From contig NZ_AP023027.1 of assembly GCF_014467075.1 (NCBI RefSeq), positions 333,001 to 397,000 of the forward strand: a stretch of DNA of 64,000 nt. The letters run 5' to 3'. Made by a program: the position numbers and the translations under genes. The notes under the pieces are model-generated. The model was not told the origin of the DNA. It did no database searches and worked only from the letters and a program-made list of their open reading frames with translations. Origin of the DNA: Anaerostipes caccae L1-92 (GTDB taxonomy: Bacteria; Bacillota; Clostridia; Lachnospirales; Lachnospiraceae). This document shows positions 36,491 to 43,835 of this stretch, one piece after another (the first letter of the stretch is position 1; every line of letters starts with the position of its first letter).

Positions 36491-37483
36491 ATGAAGAGAA
36501 GCCTTTATGTATATAACAATGGCGATTTAAAGAGAAAAGATAATACACTTCAGTTTACTTCATATGAAGGAGAAAAGAGAGACATTCCCATTGAACGGAT
36601 TAATGATATTTATGTAATGTCAGAGATGACATTTAACACAGCATTTATTAATTACATATCGCAGTATGGTATCCCGATTCATTTCTTTAATTATTATAAT
36701 TTTTATACCGGAAGTTATTATCCAAAAGAAAGTCTTCTAGCGGGCCAGCTTCTCGTAAAACAGGTGGAGCACTACACAGATTATGAAAAAAGAATTGAAA
36801 TTGCACGTAAATTTATTAATGCAGCGGCAGATAATATCTATCGAAATCTACGCTATTACAACAGCAGAGGAAAAGAACTTTCAGAATTTATGAATGAAGT
36901 AGATCATCTGCGAAAGAAAATACCAAAGGCAAAAGCTGTTGATGAATTAATGGGAATAGAGGGTAACATCCGAAGATATTATTATACAGCTTGGAATGAA
37001 ATCGTCAACCAGGAAATTCAATTTGAGAAAAGAGTCATGCATCCACCGGATAACATGATTAATTCACTGATATCTTTTGTAAACTCTTTGATTTATTCAA
37101 AGACGTTAAGTGAAATATATCATACTCAATTAAACCCGACAATCAGTTATCTTCATGAACCAGGAGCGAGAAGGTATTCTTTATGCCTGGATTTATCTGA
37201 GGTATTTAAGCCGTTGATTGGAGATCGGCTGATATTTTCTTTGTTGAATCGGAAGCAGATAACGGAAGATAGCTTTACCAAAGAGTTGAATTTTCTTCAT
37301 TTAAAAAAAGAGGCGTCTAAATTGATTGTCACAGAATTTGAAGATCGTCTGAAAACAACAATTATGCACAAGGAGTTGGGGAAAAAGGTATCTTATCAGT
37401 ATCTAATGCGGCTGGAAGCGTACAAATTAATTAAGCATTTAATCGGGGAAAAAGAGTATGAAGGGTTTAAGATATGGTGGTAG
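36491..37483 (+). CDS. cas1: Cas1, spacer integrase
   Basis: 330 residues of the Cas1b group. Metal-binding residues are visible: Glu in MGIEGNIRRYYY, His in YLHEPGARRYS and the Asp/Glu in CLDLSEVFKP. Together with Cas2 it inserts new spacers next to the leader. Preceded by GGGAGG, and followed three bases later by cas2. Intact. Confidence 0.97.
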   Translation: MKRSLYVYNNGDLKRKDNTLQFTSYEGEKRDIPIERINDIYVMSEMTFNTAFINYISQYGIPIHFFNYYNFYTGSYYPKESLLAGQLLVKQVEHYTDYEKRIEIARKFINAAADNIYRNLRYYNSRGKELSEFMNEVDHLRKKIPKAKAVDELMGIEGNIRRYYYTAWNEIVNQEIQFEKRVMHPPDNMINSLISFVNSLIYSKTLSEIYHTQLNPTISYLHEPGARRYSLCLDLSEVFKPLIGDRLIFSLLNRKQITEDSFTKELNFLHLKKEASKLIVTEFEDRLKTTIMHKELGKKVSYQYLMRLEAYKLIKHLIGEKEYEGFKIWW

Positions 37484-37486
37484 TTT

Positions 37487-37765
37487 ATGTATGTAGTTTT
37501 GGTTTATGATATTAGTCAAAGTGAAAATGGACAAAAACGCTGGTCAAGGGTTTTTAAGATATGTAAGAAATATTTGTCACATATACAAAATTCTGTTTTT
37601 GAGGGCGAGATATCCAAGGTCCAGCTGGTACAATTACAGCAGGAATTGAAGCCTTATGTGGACAAAGATTTAGATTCCGTCATTATTTTCAAAAGTCGTC
37701 ATGAGAGATGGCTGGATAAGGAATTTTGGGGGAAAGAGGAGGATAAGACTAGTTTTCTTATATAA
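37487..37765 (+). CDS. cas2: Cas2, adaptation complex subunit
   Basis: 92 residues with the ferredoxin-like first strand YVVLVYDISQSENGQKRW and the helix-strand pattern of Cas2 (HIQNSVFEGEI). It dimerises between two Cas1 dimers. Last gene of the operon; the array 2 leader begins four bases after its stop. Confidence 0.96.
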   Translation: MYVVLVYDISQSENGQKRWSRVFKICKKYLSHIQNSVFEGEISKVQLVQLQQELKPYVDKDLDSVIIFKSRHERWLDKEFWGKEEDKTSFLI

Positions 37766-37768
37766 GAA

Positions 37769-37944
37769 CTGTCGACCCTTGGTAGTGCAAAATTATAGGG
37801 AGATCGACAGTAGCGAGTAACTTAATAAAACAGGGACTTCATGCTTATATAATTTGTATCTTTGTGTTGAAAGTTAATGATTATTATGGGGTCGACAATT
37901 TGTAGGGGTTTAAAGGTGAGAAATAGGGGCTTCTAATGTAACGG
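37769..37944 (+). promoter_or_regulatory. Leader of CRISPR array 2
   Basis: Carries CTGTCGACC (TCGACC at 37772), GATCGACAG (TCGACA at 37804, 141 bases before the first repeat) and GGGTCGACAA (TCGACA at 37892, 53 bases before it). The first two are inverted relative to each other, 32 bases apart. Same skeleton as the other two leaders; the remaining sequence is largely different. Confidence 0.8.
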
Positions 37945-39551
37945 ATCTTAATAGAAACATAGTGGAATTTAGAGAGATCCGCCTCCAAAAATGCAGAAGA
38001 GATCTCTGCATCTTAATAGAAACATAGTGGAATTTAGAGTCTCTTCTGATACCTTATCCGGCGGGGCCGTCACAATCTTAATAGAAACATAGTGGAATTT
38101 AGAGTAGTTAGAAGCGATAGCTTAACCAGCGGAAAAACAATCTTAATAGAAACATAGTGGAATTTAGAGGCTGATGCCGCTTTAAATTGGGCATTGGCCA
38201 GCTTGATCTTAATAGAAACATAGTGGAATTTAGAGGTGCTCGTTCGTAGCGCTCAATCGACACTTGTTTCGCATCTTAATAGAAACATAGTGGAATTTAG
38301 AGGTCTTCTGCCAGCATGTCGGCCTGTGATGCAAGCCATCTTAATAGAAACATAGTGGAATTTAGAGGCGTATGTTTTTCGTTTAATTACTTGCCCATCT
38401 TTATCTTAATAGAAACATAGTGGAATTTAGAGAAGGAATGGGGAATTGAATAAGGCAATTAGTAGACAGATCTTAATAGAAACATAGTGGAATTTAGAGT
38501 ACAAAGGAGAAGACGTTCTCTGGCCTTCTCCTTAATCTTAATAGAAACATAGTGGAATTTAGAGTTTTTTGCAATATTGACAGACTTTCTGATCTTGCTC
38601 ATCTTAATAGAAACATAGTGGAATTTAGAGAGTTTAAGTCCCTGTGCAAAGTAGCTGCCAGATTTTATCTTAATAGAAACATAGTGGAATTTAGAGTAGT
38701 TCATTGAATAATACCTCTTCTTGTGCCTCTTTATCTTAATAGAAACATAGTGGAATTTAGAGAAAGCTACAACTGGGAAGACGTTGGCCAAAGCAATGAT
38801 CTTAATAGAAACATAGTGGAATTTAGAGGCGAGAGATTATGAATGCAGTGAATGATGCCGAAGTATCTTAATAGAAACATAGTGGAATTTAGAGTCCGGT
38901 GGGGCCATGTCCCTGAACATCATATTTCCAATCTTAATAGAAACATAGTGGAATTTAGAGGATCCTGCAAATCATCAACAACCGTTTTAAGAACCATCTT
39001 AATAGAAACATAGTGGAATTTAGAGGCATTTAAGGTCACCTCCTCTTCTATTTCAACATCATCTTAATAGAAACATAGTGGAATTTAGAGTAGATTTCTG
39101 TTTGCAGATTTTTAAAATTCAGTAGTATCTTAATAGAAACATAGTGGAATTTAGAGGATGCCACAACGAAGAGCATGAGCGATTCGGAAGTAATCTTAAT
39201 AGAAACATAGTGGAATTTAGAGTTGTAATATGCTTGCTCTTCATTTAGCTTTTTCGACATCTTAATAGAAACATAGTGGAATTTAGAGAAAGATGTTTCT
39301 GCATCTCCCGGTAGATAGAAATAATCTTAATAGAAACATAGTGGAATTTAGAGGTAGCAACAAGCGCAATAGTAACAAACCGCACGAATTTTAATAGAAA
39401 CATAGTGGAATTTAGAGAAATCAAAGAAGCAAGAAAAAGGCTTGGGATTGATTCATCTTAATAGAAACATAGTGGAATTTAGAGGATTTTAAAGGATGCT
39501 TGGAAGGCGGAAAATGTATTAATCTTAATAGAAACATAGTGGAATTTAGAG
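37945..39551 (+). CRISPR. CRISPR array 2: 25 repeats, 24 spacers
   Basis: 30-base repeats beginning ATCTTAATAG and ending AATTTAGAG, with spacers of 34-37 bases. Starts: 37945, 38010, 38075, 38140, 38206, 38273, 38338, 38403, 38470, 38535, 38601, 38667, 38733, 38799, 38865, 38931, 38996, 39061, 39127, 39193, 39259, 39324, 39388, 39455, 39522. All are identical except 39388, which has T for C at position 3. The near-perfect uniformity and position directly behind cas2 suggest this is the currently active array. Confidence 0.98.
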
Positions 39552-39577
39552 CAAGCAACTTGAATATTAAATAGACG

Positions 39578-39606
39578 TTGCACAGATTTTTATGTTATTA
39601 TATTAT
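39578..39606 (+). promoter_or_regulatory. Promoter between array 2 and the small coiled-coil gene
   Basis: TTGCAC at 39578-39583 and TATTAT at 39601-39606 are 17 bases apart, 27 bases after the last repeat and 39 bases before the favoured start of the next gene. Confidence 0.55.
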
Positions 39607-39644
39607 TATATCCATGCACATATTCAGCAAGGAAGGTGATGAAC

Positions 39645-39926
39645 ATGACAAACGAGGAGCAAATACTCTCTATACTTACAATTCTATCTAAGGATGTAAA
39701 TGCATTATCTAAAGATGTATGTGAGATAAAACGAGACATGAAAGATGTTAAACAGCGTGTAACTAATCTTGAAGTTACTCAGGAAACTGAGATTATCCCA
39801 CGTTTGAAAGATATTGAATCTTGCTACCTTGATACATATAAACGTTATCAAGACGGAAGTGAAGATATAGATTCTCTTAAAACGGACGTAACAATGATTA
39901 AGCGTTTTTTAGCACAAGTGAGATAA
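39645..39926 (+). CDS. Small coiled-coil protein of unknown function
   Basis: 93 residues from ATG 39645 (GTG 39636 and ATG 39639 are alternatives; AAGGAAGG at 39629-39636 fits 39645 best). The sequence is heptad-rich, with repeated LSKDVNALSKDVCEIKRDMKDVKQRV followed, after a short break, by LKTDVTMIKRFL; it should form a parallel or antiparallel coiled coil. No catalytic or DNA-binding motif. Such small proteins are common as hypothetical genes in clostridia. It has its own promoter and terminator and separates array 2 from the solitary repeat and toxin-antitoxin pair; a CRISPR-related role is only positional. Confidence 0.7.
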   Translation: MTNEEQILSILTILSKDVNALSKDVCEIKRDMKDVKQRVTNLEVTQETEIIPRLKDIESCYLDTYKRYQDGSEDIDSLKTDVTMIKRFLAQVR

Positions 39927-39949
39927 ATAGGTATAATATAACATATATA

Positions 39950-39991
39950 ACTCGTGTAAAGTCTACTAAGGCTTATACATGGGTTATTTTT
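39950..39991 (+). terminator. Terminator of the coiled-coil gene
   Basis: AACTCGTGTA pairs with TACATGGGTT (10 pairs including G-U), with AAGTC and GGCTT able to extend the stem inside, followed by TATTTTTAT. It ends directly at the solitary CRISPR repeat, so readthrough or a separate promoter would be needed to transcribe that repeat. Confidence 0.6.
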
Positions 39992-40021
39992 ATCTTAATA
40001 GAGACATAGAGGAATTTAGAG
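39992..40021 (+). repeat. Solitary degenerate CRISPR repeat upstream of the toxin-antitoxin pair
   Basis: 30 bases matching the array 2 repeat at 28 positions (G for A at position 12, A for T at position 19), in the same orientation. The last 8 bases, which would form the crRNA handle, are unchanged. No second full repeat follows at spacer distance, but 40082-40102 (AATAGAAA, TAGTG, GAATT) is weakly repeat-like and 40126-40135 repeats the first ten bases exactly. Either a relic of an array or a CreA-like antitoxin RNA gene. Confidence 0.85.
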
Positions 40022-40095
40022 ATTGATTGGTTTGCAATGGTAGTACAATTTCTAACCCTCTAAAAAGAAAAAAGCATTTGAAATAGAAATAGTGA

Positions 40096-40124
40096 TTGAA
40101 TTGTAACGACAAAAACGTTACAAT
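40096..40124 (+). promoter_or_regulatory. Promoter and palindromic operator of the toxin-antitoxin operon
   Basis: TTGAAT at 40096-40101 and TACAAT at 40119-40124 are exactly 17 bases apart. Overlapping them, ATTGTAACG at 40100-40108 and CGTTACAAT at 40116-40124 form a perfect 9-base inverted repeat with a 7-base spacer. TTGTAA/TTACAA half-sites are known for RelB operators, so antitoxin autorepression is likely. Confidence 0.78.
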
Positions 40125-40148
40125 AATCTTAATAGGAGGTGTTATATC

Positions 40149-40451
40149 ATGGAAAAAACTGCAACATTAAATTTAAGAGTCAATCCAAAAGTAAAAGAGA
40201 GAGCAGAGGCTGTTTTATCGAGGCTAGGAGTTCCTATGTCGACTGCGATTGATATGTATTTAAATCAGATTTCTCTTACAGGTAGTATTCCTTTTTCAAT
40301 TTCATTGCCAAAAGCACCAGATACAATTAATGTAGATCTAATGACAGAAGATGAATTACATGCAAAGCTTCAAAAAGGATATGATGATATTGAAGCAGGA
40401 AGAGTGCAGAATGCAGAAAAAGTATTTGCAGAATTTAGAAAGAAACATTAG
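40149..40451 (+). CDS. RelB/DinJ-family antitoxin
   Basis: 100 residues. The N terminus TATLNLRVNPKVKERAEAVLSRLGVPMSTAIDMYL is the ribbon-helix-helix DNA-binding region of the RelB/DinJ family; the C-terminal half is acidic and should wrap the toxin. The ribosome site AGGAGG overlaps a ten-base stretch identical to the start of the CRISPR repeat. One base separates its stop from the toxin start. It should bind the palindrome at 40100-40124. Confidence 0.9.
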   Translation: MEKTATLNLRVNPKVKERAEAVLSRLGVPMSTAIDMYLNQISLTGSIPFSISLPKAPDTINVDLMTEDELHAKLQKGYDDIEAGRVQNAEKVFAEFRKKH

Positions 40452-40452
40452 C

Positions 40453-40767
40453 ATGAAGCAGTATACAGTTCAGATTGCAGATGAAGCAATTGCAGACATG
40501 GAACAATTATATAACTATATTGCTTATAATCTTCTTTCACCGGAAAATGCCATAGAACAATATAATCGAATTGCAGATAAGATACTAACACTGGATATTA
40601 TGCCAGAACGTAACCGAATTATGGATTCAGAGCCTGAACATAGCAAAGAAATAAGGAGCATGTTAGTGGATAATTATTCTGTTTTTTATGTAATTGAGGG
40701 AGACAGAGTAATTGTAACAGATATTTTATATAGTGCGTCAGATATTAATAGGCGATTGAAAGGATAA
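40453..40767 (+). CDS. RelE/ParE-superfamily toxin
   Basis: 104 residues. VQIADEAIADMEQLYNYIA, a middle IRSMLVDNYSVFYVIEG and the final VTDILYSASDINRRL match the RelE/ParE superfamily of ribosome-dependent RNases or gyrase poisons; the YSVFYVIEG wording leans to a ParE/YoeB-like subgroup, but activity cannot be told by eye. The start is ATG 40453, one base after the antitoxin stop. Together with the antitoxin it forms a complete type II module embedded between two CRISPR arrays. Confidence 0.88.
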   Translation: MKQYTVQIADEAIADMEQLYNYIAYNLLSPENAIEQYNRIADKILTLDIMPERNRIMDSEPEHSKEIRSMLVDNYSVFYVIEGDRVIVTDILYSASDINRRLKG

Positions 40768-40816
40768 AGCAGTTATAACTTCCAGAAGGTAGTGGGAATC
40801 ATGATTTGTAAGAATA

Positions 40817-40994
40817 CTGTCGACCGCAGATACTGTGAAATTTTCAGTGACTCGACAATGTGAGTGGTGAAGCCATTTTATACTACATTTATAGCAATAG
40901 ATAAAGCTTATAACCAAATGAAAATAATGAAATAGATTGGGTCGACAATTAAGGATTGGGAATTACTTGTATTACTTTAGTGTGGAGATACGGG
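40817..40994 (+). promoter_or_regulatory. Leader of CRISPR array 3
   Basis: Holds CTGTCGACC (TCGACC at 40820), CTCGACAA (TCGACA at 40852, 143 bases before the first repeat) and GGGTCGACAA (TCGACA at 40942, 53 bases before it), the same three-site layout as leaders 1 and 2. No cas genes are adjacent, so this array must use the complex encoded upstream. Confidence 0.78.
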
Positions 40995-41608
40995 GTATTA
41001 ATAGAAACATAGTGGAATCTAAAGTACGATTGCTTCATGAACGAGGACAGATACTTCAAGTATTAATAGAAACATAGTGGAATTTAGAGAGAGTTGCCTT
41101 TAAGGAGTCAAACCGAAGTTTCAATCTTAATAGAAACATAGTGGAATTTAGAGGAAAGAAGACCGGAAGAATAAGCTGGTATGCAACCACATCTTAATAG
41201 AAACATAGTGGAATTTAGAGTCGTTTGAATTGTTTTATCAGCACATCCACAGCATTTATCTTAATAGAAACATAGTGGAATCTAAAGTGGTTTCTAAGTT
41301 GTGTGTGATATATATAGACCCGTATTTATAGAAACATAGTGGAATCTAAAGTAGCGTGTTTAGAATTTCCGGTATCGTCTCAGCAAGTATTAATAGAAAC
41401 ATAGTGGAATCTAAAGATCACTGTTTTTGCAATTCCAACCATTTTTAAAGAGTAATAATAGAACCCATTGGAGTCTAAAGATTTCTTTTACATATTTAAT
41501 GTGGAAACAAGAACGGTGATAATAGAAACATATTGGAATTTAGAGGTTTCAGTACCAGAAGTACCGATTAATGGTTTTGATTTTAATAGAAACATATTGA
41601 GTCTTAGA
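40995..41608 (+). CRISPR. CRISPR array 3: 10 repeats, heterogeneous
   Basis: Starts: 40995, 41060, 41124, 41191, 41258, 41322, 41387, 41452, 41516, 41580; period 64-67. Three copies carry the array 2 start ATCTTAATAG, three begin GTATTAATAG, and several end CTAAAG rather than TTTAGAG. The copy at 41452 begins GTAATAATAG like array 1 and has lost one base; 41516 is a mixture of both families; 41580 is a decayed terminal copy. Variation occurs throughout, including the leader-proximal repeat, so this array looks old or inactive in adaptation. Confidence 0.93.
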
Positions 41609-41723
41609 TTGTCGACGTTATGCCAGAATTCATTGCAGATTAAGGCCTTAATAAAACTGTATGGTTACTCTGTCAAGAGTTTTGTATAAACATAAAAATT
41701 ATATCAATTCTAATTAATTAAAG

Positions 41724-41771
41724 AAAAAACACAGCATTTGACAATCAATCTCATCAAAAGCTGTGTTTTTT
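41724..41771. terminator. Bidirectional terminator between array 3 and the purF-like gene
   Basis: AAAAAACACAGC and GCTGTGTTTTTT can pair over a 24-base loop, with A-run and T-run on the two sides, so it can work in both directions. It lies 10 bases beyond the stop of the minus-strand purF-like gene and about 115 bases after the last repeat of array 3. Confidence 0.7.
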
Positions 41772-41781
41772 ATTATGTTAT

Positions 41782-43188
41782 CTACTCTTTCCCATCCCAA
41801 CAATAAGTACAGAGTTTTTTAGGATCCAATCCCACAGACTCAATCATATCATCCAGCCTGTGATATCTAAGCGATGTGAAATTCAGCTGCTTACAGATTT
41901 CATCGATCATACCCTGATATTCCGGAGAGTCCGGATTTGAAAACTTCTCCAGATGTACATTCTTGTAATCTCCGCTGATCTGTTCAATGATCCGGCGTGT
42001 GATCAGATCCATTTCAGAAGTAGAGCGTGAGAAATTCAAATATTTACACCCATATAAAATCGGCGGACAAGCCGGGCGGACGTGTACTTCTTTTGCACCG
42101 CTCTGATAAAGGAATTCGGTTGTTTCCCGCAACTGGGTTCCTCTTACGATGGAGTCGTCGATCAACAATAGGCTTTTATCCTGGATCAGTTCATGAACCG
42201 GGATCAATTTCATTTTGGCGATCAGGTTTCTCTTACTTTGGATAGTCGGCATAAAAGAACGCGGCCAGGTTGGTGTATATTTAATAAACGGTCTGGAAAA
42301 CGGTATCCCGGATTCGTTGGCATAGCCAATGGCGTGAGCGATCCCTGAGTCAGGTACACCTGCGACTCTATCGGGAGTAGCATCATCACGCTGAGCCAGC
42401 TTCTTTCCGCATTCATAGCGCATTTCCTCGACACTGATTCCTTCATAAGAGGACGAAGGATAACCATAATAAACCCAGAGGAAAGTACAGATCTTCATAT
42501 CTTCGCCGGGTTTAGCCAGAGTCTGGATACCTTCAGGTGTAAGAATCACGATCTCTCCCGGACCAAGCTCCCGGTCGGCCACATATCCGAGATTCAAATA
42601 GGCAAAACTTTCAAAGGAAATACAGTAGCCATCGTCTTTTTTGCCTACGGCTACCGGCGTGCGGCCCATTTTGTCTCTGGCGGCATAGATGCCTTTTGGT
42701 GTCAGCAGCACGATCGTCATGGAACCGTCAATGACATCCTGTGCATGCTGAATTCCTTCCACGAGATGTTCTTTCTGGTTGATGATAGCGGCAACCAGCT
42801 CCGTTGCATTGATATCTCCGCCGCTCATTTCAAGGAAATGTGTGTGGCCTGAATCAAACATCTGCTTTATAATTTCATCCGTGTTATTGATCTTTCCTAC
42901 GGTCATGATCGCGTATGTGCCGTGGTGGGAGCGAACGATCAGCGGCTGCGGTTCGTAGTCGGAAATACAGCCGATGCCCATATATCCATGCATCTTGTTC
43001 ACGTCTTTGTCAAACTTTGTCCGAAACGGAGCATTTTCTATGTTATGAATGGCACGGTCAAAACCGTCGTCTTTACTGTAAACTGCCATACCGGCACGCC
43101 TTGTCCCAAGATGGGAATGATAGTCTGTCCCAAAATATAAATCAAAAACACAATCCTGTTTTGAAGTGACACCAAAAAATCCGCCCAT
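41782..43188 (-). CDS. Amidophosphoribosyltransferase (PurF)-like protein lacking the glutaminase Cys
   Basis: 468 residues with the two PurF domains. The N-terminal Ntn glutaminase region is recognisable (GTDYHSHLGTRRAGM, GHTHF, SGGDINATE) but the protein begins M-G-G-F-F-G, with Gly where active PurF has the catalytic Cys. The C-terminal phosphoribosyltransferase has the PRPP loop LLIDDSIVRGTQ. Cys residues at KICTFLW, ACPPILYGC and CTYCW fit the 4Fe-4S ligands of Bacillus-type PurF. It may use free ammonia, depend on another glutaminase, or have another role. GGAGG precedes ATG; a clear promoter lies upstream. The fold assignment is secure, the purine role is not. Confidence 0.9.
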   Translation of the reverse strand: MGGFFGVTSKQDCVFDLYFGTDYHSHLGTRRAGMAVYSKDDGFDRAIHNIENAPFRTKFDKDVNKMHGYMGIGCISDYEPQPLIVRSHHGTYAIMTVGKINNTDEIIKQMFDSGHTHFLEMSGGDINATELVAAIINQKEHLVEGIQHAQDVIDGSMTIVLLTPKGIYAARDKMGRTPVAVGKKDDGYCISFESFAYLNLGYVADRELGPGEIVILTPEGIQTLAKPGEDMKICTFLWVYYGYPSSSYEGISVEEMRYECGKKLAQRDDATPDRVAGVPDSGIAHAIGYANESGIPFSRPFIKYTPTWPRSFMPTIQSKRNLIAKMKLIPVHELIQDKSLLLIDDSIVRGTQLRETTEFLYQSGAKEVHVRPACPPILYGCKYLNFSRSTSEMDLITRRIIEQISGDYKNVHLEKFSNPDSPEYQGMIDEICKQLNFTSLRYHRLDDMIESVGLDPKKLCTYCWDGKE

Positions 43189-43229
43189 AAATTCCTCCGA
43201 TTTGTAAATAAGATTATTCTGCTGTATTT

Positions 43230-43258
43230 ATTATAACCAAACGAAAGGAACGGGACAA
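43230..43258 (-). promoter_or_regulatory. Promoter of the purF-like gene
   Basis: On the minus strand TTGTCC (43253-43258) and TATAAT (43230-43235) are 17 bases apart, 41 bases before the start codon. No purine riboswitch or PurR-like box was noticed in the short leader. Confidence 0.65.
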
Positions 43259-43288
43259 GGAAAGATTGGCATTCTTTCGAAAAGGGAA

Positions 43289-43317
43289 TTGATTTAATTC
43301 AGTATATTCATTATAAT
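43289..43317 (+). promoter_or_regulatory. Promoter of the thiamine-precursor transport operon
   Basis: TTGATT (43289-43294) and TATAAT (43312-43317), 17 bases apart, upstream of the TPP riboswitch. Confidence 0.65.
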
Positions 43318-43361
43318 ACAAACATACCGTGAAACCGAGACATAAGAAAATTTTATATACA

Positions 43362-43452
43362 GGGGTGCTGGCAGACTGCCGGCTGAGAGTAAGACGAGAA
43401 GAGGTCTTTAACCCTTATACCTGATCTGGGTAATGCCAGCGTAGGAATAAAA
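43362..43452 (+). ncRNA. TPP riboswitch (THI box)
   Basis: The conserved blocks are all present in order: GGGGTGC (43362), GGCTGAGA (43381), ACCCTTATACCTGATCTGGG (43411-43430) and TAATGCCAGCGTAGGAA (43431-43447). It binds thiamine pyrophosphate. A terminator stem with T-run follows within 30 bases, so control is by transcription termination when TPP is abundant. The next gene encodes a thiamine-binding-fold protein and a transport operon. Confidence 0.96.
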
Positions 43453-43478
43453 CAGTACAGCTGTACATGAGACTATTT

Positions 43479-43506
43479 CCCCGTTGGATTTGCCAGCGGG
43501 GTTTTT
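43479..43506 (+). terminator. Riboswitch-controlled terminator
   Basis: CCCCGTTGG and CCAGCGGGG form nine pairs (one G-U) with a 5-base loop, followed by TTTTT. The arm can compete with the 3' part of the aptamer, making it the expression platform of the TPP switch. Confidence 0.88.
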
Positions 43507-43538
43507 CTATGGAAACAGATTTATGAGGAGGAAGAAAT

Positions 43539-43835
43539 ATGAATGCAAGCGTAGCGATCCAGACACTGCCGGAGGCGGCCAATGATGAAGAATTGATCCG
43601 TATTGTGGACGAGGTAATTGATTATATTAAGAGCACGGGACTGAATTATTATGTGGGACCGTTTGAAACTGCGATCGAGGGTGATTACGATGAACTGATG
43701 GATATTGTGAAAGAGTGCCAGCATATTGCTGTCCGTGCCGGTGCGCCGTCGGTTGCGGCTTACATTAAAGTGTCTTATAAGCCAGAAGGGGATGTGCTTA
43801 CCATTGATAAAAAAGTTACAAAACACCACCAATAA
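43539..43835 (+). CDS. Thiamine-binding-fold protein, MTH1187/YkoF-like
   Basis: 98 residues of the UPF0045 family: ASVAIQTLP strand, DYIKSTGLNYYVGPFETAIEGDYDELM and the AYIKVSY strand. Members bind thiamine-like ligands in the cytoplasm and accompany thiamine or pyrimidine transporters. First gene after the TPP riboswitch; GAGGAGG precedes the ATG. It overlaps the permease start. Confidence 0.88.
   Translation: MNASVAIQTLPEAANDEELIRIVDEVIDYIKSTGLNYYVGPFETAIEGDYDELMDIVKECQHIAVRAGAPSVAAYIKVSYKPEGDVLTIDKKVTKHHQ

Noticed and set aside
38459..39260. Minus-strand open frames through array 2 with a recurring SKFHYVSIK-like peptide
   Set aside because: Same artefact: repeated peptide equals the reverse complement of the CRISPR repeat.
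39909..39937. TTAGCA and TATAAT, 17 bases apart, as a promoter for the solitary repeat
   Set aside because: It overlaps the end of the coiled-coil gene and a terminator hairpin with T-run lies between it and the repeat, so it cannot be claimed as the repeat's promoter.
41611..41616. GTCGAC after the last repeat of array 3 as another leader site
   Set aside because: No repeat follows it at 53 bases and the partner sites are absent; a single six-base match is not evidence.
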